Shown here: in pieces, positions 56,741 to 64,000 of the stretch | How the letters are laid out: every line of letters starts with the position of its first letter | Numbering within the stretch: position 1 is the first letter of the stretch | Notes under the pieces: generated by a model | What the model saw: only the letters and a program-made list of their open reading frames with translations | The model's database searches: none | What the model was told of the DNA's origin: nothing | Translations under genes and position numbers: made by a program | Origin: Selaginella moellendorffii | Taxonomy: Eukaryota; Streptophyta; Lycopodiopsida; Selaginellales; Selaginellaceae | Length of the DNA: 64,000 nucleotides | NCBI RefSeq assembly: GCF_000143415.4 | Contig: NW_003314292.1 | Coordinates: forward strand, 858,812 to 922,811 | Direction of reading: 5' to 3'

Positions 56741-58360
56741 AACTTAAGACTATGGCATAAATATCATCCAACTATGGAATTTTGAAGAGCCAACTACAGC
56801 CTCATTTGCAACTAATAAATGCTCAAACCAATCTCAAAACCATAACTTTGAACCGAAACAAGGGAATTTAAGAACTATTGCAATCTATAAAATACCATAA
56901 TAATAAATGATACATTCCGTTTCTAAATCTGTCTACTAGCTAAAGACTCCATAAATATATGAGTCTCAAAGGTTGACCAAAGGGAAGACGTAGAGACAAG
57001 TCTTACTGATGGTCATATATCCAAGTCTTAGATTATTACTTATTTTGTGTTGGCTGAAATAGTTTATAATAAGATATCCCTTGTTATCTAGCCTTTTTGC
57101 TTGGACAAAGTCTTATATACAAGGAGGTCTATTGTTATCCAAGATTTCTTTCTTATTATTTCTCCATTTCTATTTTGACAACTATTAAAAAGTTTCCATC
57201 TAATGCTTTTTTATCCACTTTTTCTTCACTTATCCACTAAAAGAGATGGATAAGAGTTTAACCTTAATGATGGATTGAGGATGAATAGATATAATACTAG
57301 AGTAAGGATAAATGATATAGATTGTGGAATGAGGATAAATGTAATGAGTCCAAATGAAACACTTATATCTCCAATGCAATAAGGCTAAATAAATATAATA
57401 GAGGACAAGCATAACAAACCCAAATAAAATCAGTATTTTCCTTTGAGGAGGGGATAACGAAGATGCAAAAGAGAAATAAAGTGAGTGCAACCTCTTAGAT
57501 GTAATGTTGGACAAAAACAAAAGTAATAAGTCCAAGTTAATATAATTACTACTGAAGTAAGGAGTTCTTTCATTCTCTTGAGAGCATTAAAATTTTCTTT
57601 AATTTTCCCATGTCAAGTATTGTTAGGGAAAATGCACTCAACTTGAAATTTTAGCAAAAGTTACTCCAACCCTTAAAACAAAAGCATACTCAACACCAGA
57701 AATAATCTACTAATGAAACAAAAATAAGATTTTTGGTTTCACAGATATGCTCCATATTACTTAGCTCAACATCAAATTGAGAATAAGAATCATAAGAGTC
57801 ATAAATAATTGACATATTATGAAAAAGAAATGTTGCAAATGAGGAAAATATATTAGAAATCTGAAAAGATGGCATAAGCCAAGAAATAATAAAAAGGTTA
57901 GGAAAGAGAGAAAGGCAAAAAGAAATAATCACGTGACAGATTTAAAGGTTGATACTTATTTTGTGAAATCTCTAGCTTGTCCTCACATCCATCTTTAAAA
58001 CAATTAAATTCCTCATTAATGCTAGGAATCCTACATTTCTATGTCTTTTGAAATTAATGTGTGCTTCTTTATGTATTCATAGAGGCTTGACATGAAATTA
58101 GAATGTAAATGATTTACTTGAGCTTGTATACATCATTTTTCTATAAGCTTGATCATTAAACATCCTCTAAGAACTAAACTGCATTATCCATAATTCTCTA
58201 ATTGATATCATGATCAAAATCCATGTTAGTGGGAAATAATAGGACATCAAGAACAAAAAACATTGTGTAATCATATCCTATGGAAGTTAGTATTGGCAAT
58301 ATATTATAGACAAACATAACATTAATATGATCACACTTTACATGATTAAAAGCTTGATCT
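56741..58360. other. AT-rich intergenic DNA, nothing recognised
   Basis: No coding, RNA or repeat structure could be supported here. Confidence 0.5.
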
Positions 58361-58365
58361 AACAT

Positions 58366-58930
58366 TAGAATAGTTCTAGAGCATTCAACATCCCAATACT
58401 AAGACTAATATACAAAATGGAGCCAAATAGAGTTTGGCATTATTTCACTATATTGGTGGCCTAATAGAAGGATATAAAAATTCCACTAACTAGTATGGTA
58501 TAGAGTTTGAGCTTAAATTGTAATATACATAAAGTTGGAGCCAAACTTCAATTTTGTTGCACTATAAAACAAAGCTCTAATATGCATTTATATCCCTTAC
58601 AAACATTAGCTCTCCGTATTTAACTCTTGTATGCAAAACAATATCAAACGGTGTCTAATACAATTTCAACATAACAATGGCTTAATGTGAGGAGATGGGT
58701 ACCCCATTGATTAGAGCAATATGGAACTTAAGCTTATGCCCAAGCCAGATAATAAAAAGCAATATAGCCTAATGAAAGTCAAACTAATGTCTCAGATGGT
58801 CAACTATGCTTTTAACCACTCCCTATTATACATTTAAAACCCCCTTAGCCCCCTCTCCCCCTTCCATATGAATGCATGCTTTAGGCTTTCACCTCAATCC
58901 AAGGAGTTAAGGATGTACCTAAAGGAGGAA
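58366..58930 (+). repeat. Dispersed repeat, two partial copies (third at 61.49 kb)
   Basis: 58366-58520 (gagcattcaacatcccaatac ... atggagccaaatagagtttggcattatttca) matches 61489-61600. 58680-58910 (gaggagatgggtaccccattg ... cccaagccagat ... ctttaggctttcacc) matches 61576-61760. Together they reconstruct one unit of about 280 bp. Confidence 0.6.
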
Positions 58931-59519
58931 TTAACATTCTTATAATACAAAAAGATGCTTATCAACACCACCACTAGGTCAAAGCCCCAAAGCCCATTTA
59001 TCCACTAAGTCCTATTAACTTCTGAGACTTCTTCACCATATAATTATACCCTTGGTTACTAAGTAAGAGGACCACTCCTTTTTGGGATTTTGGGATGACA
59101 TTTCAAAACATTATAGCTTAATGCAAGTTTTATAAATACTCTCCCCACCTTTTGCCACCAAAGTGCTTTAATCATATGGCTAAAGCAAAGTTCTGATGAG
59201 TCAAGTAAGATATCCAAATAAGCAATGCCACCCACACTTAGATTGAGAGCATTAACCATTTGATCTCCCAAAAGAGGTAGAATAACTTTTTGAATATTTC
59301 ACCAAGTTATTTCACTTATTCATTCATATTCACCTTAGCTTTGAACTCTCTAACATTTATATTATCACTTATCATATGGCATAACCTTTCTGAGTCATAC
59401 TAGCCTTCCCTGGCCACACTAGTTTTTTAGAGTTATACCCTAGGATTTTAGTTTAGATCTAGCTTTTTCCATTTTCTTTCTTTTGTTCTTTCCTTTTGGG
59501 ATTTTGGTTTAGATTTAGC

Positions 59520-60040
59520 TTTTGCATTGTCTAAATCTCCTTTTTCTTTTAGCTTTTCTTATTTCCCTTCTTTTGCTTCTTCCTTTTTCATTTATCTTCA
59601 TGGCAGAGTAGTAGTTTCCTCTTCCATTAACTTTAGAGCAGCAATTGGTGCAATTGCTTGATGCTATGCAATTGCAATTGAACAACCAAATTCAGTTGAT
59701 GGTGGCATTCATAACACATGGTACAACTCCTTTTGCTCCTAGTGCTAATCCTTGCGTTCGGCTGGAGTTCTTTCATGGGAATTCTGGGGATGATGTGTAC
59801 CATTCGTTTGATCACTTCACGGTGATTGCCATATATCATTCTTGGGATGATACTCAATGTTTGTGTGAGTTTCCCACGTGTCTCCAAGGGACGGTGCTGC
59901 AGTGGTACAATAGTTTGAGTGTAACCACTCATGGGGATTGGAATGTTCTCCCGGACATCTTCAAATGCACATTCGGACATGCCGATGATTGTGATAATGC
60001 CTTCTAACAATTGCATTATCGTTGTCAAAGGCCATCTGAG
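59520..60040 (+). mobile_element. Gypsy leader and gag fragment, interrupted
   Basis: A T-rich leader (59520-59640) is followed by a frame (59645-60007) with a Retrotrans_gag-like block: LEFFHGNSGDDVYHSFDHFTV, then PTCLQGTVLQWYNSL and LPDIFKCTFGHADD. It stops near 60006 and is cut off by a second element. Confidence 0.7.
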
Positions 60041-60041
60041 T

Positions 60042-60465
60042 TAGTGATGTAATTTAGCATTTGTTTTCAAAGCCGTTTGTGATAAAGTGGATTTTTGGCA
60101 ATTTTTCAACAAAAATTGTGATCTGGAGATTTAAAATGACCCAAAAACACAAGCTTTTTATTATTAATTATGTATTTCTTTTTAACAAAATATAAGGTAT
60201 TGATGTGAATATGGAAACAAGATGCTCGTGATGTTAGGCACTAGCTTTGACCACGTAGTCAACATCGGTCAAAGGGAGGCTCAAGGGTATATTAAGGCAT
60301 ATTAGGCTAAGGGACTTAACCTACTCTAACGCTCACAGTGGAACGGTGGTACAATAGAGTTTTTGAGGTAGTTCAGGGGTGGTTAGGTGGTGAGTAACCT
60401 CAAGAAATGGTATAGCATAATCCAAAGTGACTAGATCTTTGTTTTTTTTTCACCAAATCATAACA
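60042..60465 (+). repeat. Putative 5' LTR of a second gypsy element
   Basis: The stretch begins TGATGTAATTT and ends CATAACA directly before a degenerate PBS (TTAGTATTAGAGG, like TGGTATCAGAGC) at 60466-60478. No second LTR was found in the window, so the limits are inferred. Confidence 0.4.
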
Positions 60466-60490
60466 TTAGTATTAGAGGGGTTGGTTCTAA

Positions 60491-61190
60491 TGGCCAACCA
60501 AGCTAAATGCTGGAATCCTATTGTTGATGGTGGTGCTGAAGATAATGCTCACGGAGTTGTGGAGGTTTGGACCATTCAAGATGTTGTTCATAAACTGCAA
60601 GCCTTTAATCGAAATCAACAAGAGATGCAAGATGAGATGCATGGCATGATGGATACCATGCATGGGCGTGTTGAAGCACTTGAGGTTGGATGTGGTAGCA
60701 CTTCAAGTAAGCCTTCTTTGGTAGATCGACTCAAGATTCCAACCTTTTCCAGTGATAGTGGTGTGGATGAGTGTCTTGCTTGGTTAGCCAATGTGAAGAA
60801 GTTCTTGGTTGCTAAGGGAACTCTAGATGTAGAGGCTTTAGTGGCTATTCCAATGGTTTTGCATGATGCGAGAATTGGCTTAAGGAGTCTCATGTTGCAA
60901 ATAAAAAACCATTAGTGTCTACTATGGATAAGTTTGAGGCTGCTTTCCATTTACGTTTTGCCCCTCACTACGATGTGAAGAATACTCATACAAAATTTTG
61001 ACATTTCTAGCAAAGGAAAATAATACTCGGGGACTATATTTAGAAGCTTACTTGTTTAATTAGCTGTGTTCTAACAAAGGAACTAGATCAGAATAAGTCC
61101 TACTTCATTGATGGCCTTCATAGTGAGAACATGCGGCAACACTTGCATTATTCTTAACCTACAAAGAGTTTAGAGAAGTTCTTTGATATT
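60491..61190 (+). mobile_element. Second gypsy gag fragment
   Basis: The frame 60491-60915 encodes MANQAKCWNPIVDG, a Met-rich spacer (MHGMMDTMHGRVEAL) and a gag-type block SLVDRLKIPTFSSDSG then ECLAWLANVKKF. It continues in other frames with KPLVSTMDKFEAAFHLRFAP and YFIDGLHSENMRQHL to about 61190, where other repeat DNA begins. Confidence 0.7.
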
Positions 61191-61213
61191 GTAGTGCACG
61201 TGGTTTTTACCCT

Positions 61214-61242
61214 TTATCCTATGGTGATTTACCATAGGATAA
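61214..61242. repeat. Perfect 12-bp hairpin
   Basis: TTATCCTATGGT and ACCATAGGATAA flank a 5-nt loop (gattt). It lies just after the gag fragment ends. Confidence 0.8.
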
Positions 61243-61271
61243 CACCACGAAGCAGAACCTAAACCCTCTTT

Positions 61272-61311
61272 GTGCCACGTGACAGATGCCACGTGTCACA
61301 TGCCACATGTC
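61272..61311. repeat. Three tandem CCACGTG-like units
   Basis: tgccacgtgaca, tgccacgtgtca and tgccacatgtcc follow one another. Two contain the G-box core CACGTG. This may be regulatory DNA of an LTR. Confidence 0.6.
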
Positions 61312-61488
61312 CAAAGAATAATGGTGTGGAACCCAAGGTTCAAGGCCTTAGGGCCACTGAACGAAGGAACAGTGCCAAACTCCCAAGCATGAAGCTAAGG
61401 AGTGATGGAACCGAACCATGGAGCAACTCCTAAGCAAAAAGCCCAAGGAGCGAAGGGACAGGAGCCCAGAGCGACTTGGAATAGTCCT

Positions 61489-61780
61489 GGAGCAACTAGC
61501 ATCCCAATGCCAGGACCAGCACGCAAAATGGAGCTAAACAGAGTCTGGTGCTATTTCAGCATACTAGTGGCCTAACGTGAGGATATGGGTACTCCACCAG
61601 TTAGCATGGAATGGAACTTGGGCTTAGACCCAAGCCAGATGCAGAACAAGGACAGGCACATAAGCGGGAGCTAGACTATGCCTCAAGTTTGTCAGCCATG
61701 CCCGACCTACCCCCCCCCCCCCTTGAGGAACACACGCTTTGGGCTTTCACCACAAGCCTCCCTTAGTATCAAGAGTTAGT
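61489..61780 (+). repeat. Dispersed repeat, fullest copy, with poly-C tract
   Basis: See 58366. This copy is uninterrupted and contains a C homopolymer at about 61710-61722 next to cttgaggaacacacgctttgggctttcacc. Confidence 0.6.
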
Positions 61781-64000
61781 CTTTGGGACAAGCTCAAAAC
61801 TTACTAAATATGGAATGATACTAGATTGCAAATTTGGACATGGGATGAACACCATTGTGTTCAAGCCAATCTCTACATTCCATAGATATGCCAAATGAGC
61901 AAATCTAGACACTTTCCATAATTAGTATTTGGGACCAAATTGAGACTAACACAAATGGGCATGATAGTGAGGGTGTTTGGCAGACACGGTAAGCTATCAT
62001 CTAGCGAATATTGAGGGACCAATCTCAATATCATAGGGGTTCTCAACACTAGCAAGTGCAAGTCAACAAATGAGTTTCTCTAATCAGGTCAAGTATGCTT
62101 GACTAATAACACTTAGGAATTCCGTCCCTATGCCCATCTGGTCAAGTGCACACGCGAGGACCAGTTTCTCAACTAGCTTAGGCGGAGACTGATAACAGGT
62201 CCAGCAATACCGACCTCCTGCTGTCGCGGCAGTAACGTAAAAGTGTCTGTAAGGACTGGCCGACAGGTAACTTTCGATACCCGAAGTCACATTTGCGACA
62301 CTCTTCCCCCCTTGGGAAGATTGAAGTCCTTGTCGATGCATACTCCAGTCTAGAATACTGCCAAGGAAACAACTCTAGAAAAAGTTCACGGTACTCACAC
62401 TATGTGAGAAATGCACCAACTTAAATGAGTTAGGGTAACCTCTTTGTCTAACGTGGATGTGCTACCAGCTTAGACACCTTTTGGCCGTCGCCGACAAGGA
62501 AATGACCAATGGAGTTAGGCACCCTTGCTGCTCTGGTTGTCACCCAGTTTACAAAAGTGTGATATGCCCCTACCTGTAGGGACATAGAGAGAGAAGCAAG
62601 AGGCCCCAACCCTCAACCCATCAGTAAGGTTTAAATAGACTATTGTAAATAGGCAGTAAAAGTTGTTTACACGGTCACGCCCTTTGACAGAATAAAGAAC
62701 ATCGACAGAGAGGCGGGTGATGTGACCAGTTGACAGTAGCTACCCCATGACTAGAGATTTCAACATGCACATGAAGTGCCGAAGCCAGTCTGCCTTTACT
62801 GGCCCAAATTGAAAGATCAATAGATGGACAATATCAAAGTCAGAGACAATGATATCTTAGAGACTTAATTATCAGTGAATAAAGCTTAAAAGTAGAATAC
62901 AAAAGTATTCCAAGTAAATTATCATCCGATAAACTAGTATTAGAGGATAGGAACCACCAAGATCACTATCATTGGAAAACATAGGATGCACCATCCAACA
63001 AAATTCAATAGCAAGTATATCATCAAGTAAACTCAATGATGAAACTTAACTACCAAAAATCGCAGATAGCATGCCAAACAACTCACAAAACACAACTTAA
63101 AGAACACAAAGTATCATTGACGAACAAGCAAAATGCTCGCGAATGTATCACCCGAAGGAGAGAACATCTTAATCTATTAGAACTAACTCGAGCAATAATC
63201 AACAGAACAAAATAAATGTTGCAAAGCAAACAAACACTTGTTCATATCAACCATTGCACTAGCCAATCTAAATAGATCCCGATCAACAATACCAAGGAAC
63301 TAGAGTTACTTAAAGCAAGTGTCAGCAATATCCTACTGATGTCTCAAACCCAATAGACCAATCCTGAGCAAACCACAAAGAACATATGGTATTGCGAAAA
63401 GCCATAAGCCATCAAGGAGAACAACTAACCATCATGAAATATCATCAATCATCCCATCAAAAAGAGATATGTATAATCATCGTATAAGAAGGAATCCACC
63501 ATTCTGAAGAATAACAAATCAATCTAGATCAACAATAATCAAGCAAAACCTTTGACAAGGATAATCAATTATCTTAGATGATAGTCAATCATTACCAATG
63601 ATTGTTAGATGCAAATACTAACTTCAACATTGAAGCTAGGAGCCAAAATGCCTTCCCCAACAACTTCTAACAAATGGAACAATGAGCATAAAACTCAATG
63701 AACCAAAAGCTCAAAGAAGCCTATAGCCAAGTCTTGCCTAATAATGATCATAAGTTTTATAGAAGCTAATTTCAATGTTAAAGAAGAAATCATGGTATGA
63801 CTTACAATATCCTCCTCAATACATCCATAAGCCAAACTTCATAATGCTAAAGCTAATGAAGAGCATGTCTGCATCAATCCAAAAGCAAAGCATAACGAAG
63901 TTATGCTCAACAAGTGATCATCTAATCGATCCTTCATAAATCCATCTATAGCAAGACGTAACTCACTTCATAACAAGCAGAAGAAGAATCATCAATGATC
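61781..64000. other. Repeat-like intergenic DNA, nothing recognised
   Basis: From about 62900 the DNA is A-rich and rich in short 'catca'/'aatca' words with no coding signal. It may be the internal or LTR part of a retroelement that runs off the window, but nothing diagnostic was seen. Confidence 0.4.

Noticed and set aside
62084..62372. Minus-strand frames of 85 and 64 codons
   Set aside because: Two overlapping frames with no motif lie in repeat-like DNA. They are insufficient evidence for a gene.

Overview
The window looks like nuclear DNA of a land plant, most probably a lycophyte such as Selaginella. Reasons: introns are very short (about 45-180 nt), GC-rich exons form gene islands in AT-rich, transposon-filled DNA, and the families are typical of plants: a GH35 beta-galactosidase with a C-terminal SUEL lectin domain, a KEG-like kinase, 8-cysteine LTP/AAI-type secreted proteins, bulb-type lectins, and Ty1/copia and Ty3/gypsy elements primed by initiator tRNA-Met. 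The identification rests on sequence reading only.

Layout. 0-3.2 kb: decayed gypsy element (RT, RNase H, integrase, 3' LTR). 3.2-6.1 kb: AT-rich DNA with a dispersed repeat. 6.2-9.4 kb: a CRINKLY4-like repeat pseudogene split by a young, internally deleted copia element with 133-bp LTRs, TSD and PBS. 10.6-11.05 kb: small secreted Cys-rich peptide gene. 13.1-13.9 kb: secreted bulb-lectin protein. 14.4-22 kb: gene island with a kinase/KEG-repeat/membrane-anchor protein (+), a 15-exon beta-galactosidase (-, with an in-frame stop), and an unrecognised 326-aa protein (+).

22-46 kb: the most unusual part, an inverted array around an HSP90 gene (31.2-33.6 kb, -). Each unit holds an 8-Cys LTP/AAI-like secreted protein gene followed by a gene for a secreted, very divergent PEBP-like protein. 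There are three direct copies on the left (A, B, C on +) and three inverted copies on the right (D, E, F on -). All PEBP-like copies except F are intact. The AAI partners are intact on the left and broken in D and E. Non-coding flanks, exon-like relics and tRNA T-arm-like sequences are duplicated with the units, and a piece of the HSP90 3' end has been carried to 25.4 kb.

45.9-50.3 kb: an unrecognised multi-exon gene (-) head to head with an in-frame chimera of the N-terminal propeller half of an oligopeptidase-B-like S9 peptidase and the C-terminal half of a RadA-like protein (+). 50.7-51.5 kb: a decayed relative of the 13-kb lectin. 51.8-64 kb: retroelement fragments, an intronless secreted LamG-type lectin gene (54.7-55.4 kb, -) and mostly unannotatable AT-rich DNA. 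I saw no convincing intact tRNA, rRNA or CRISPR.
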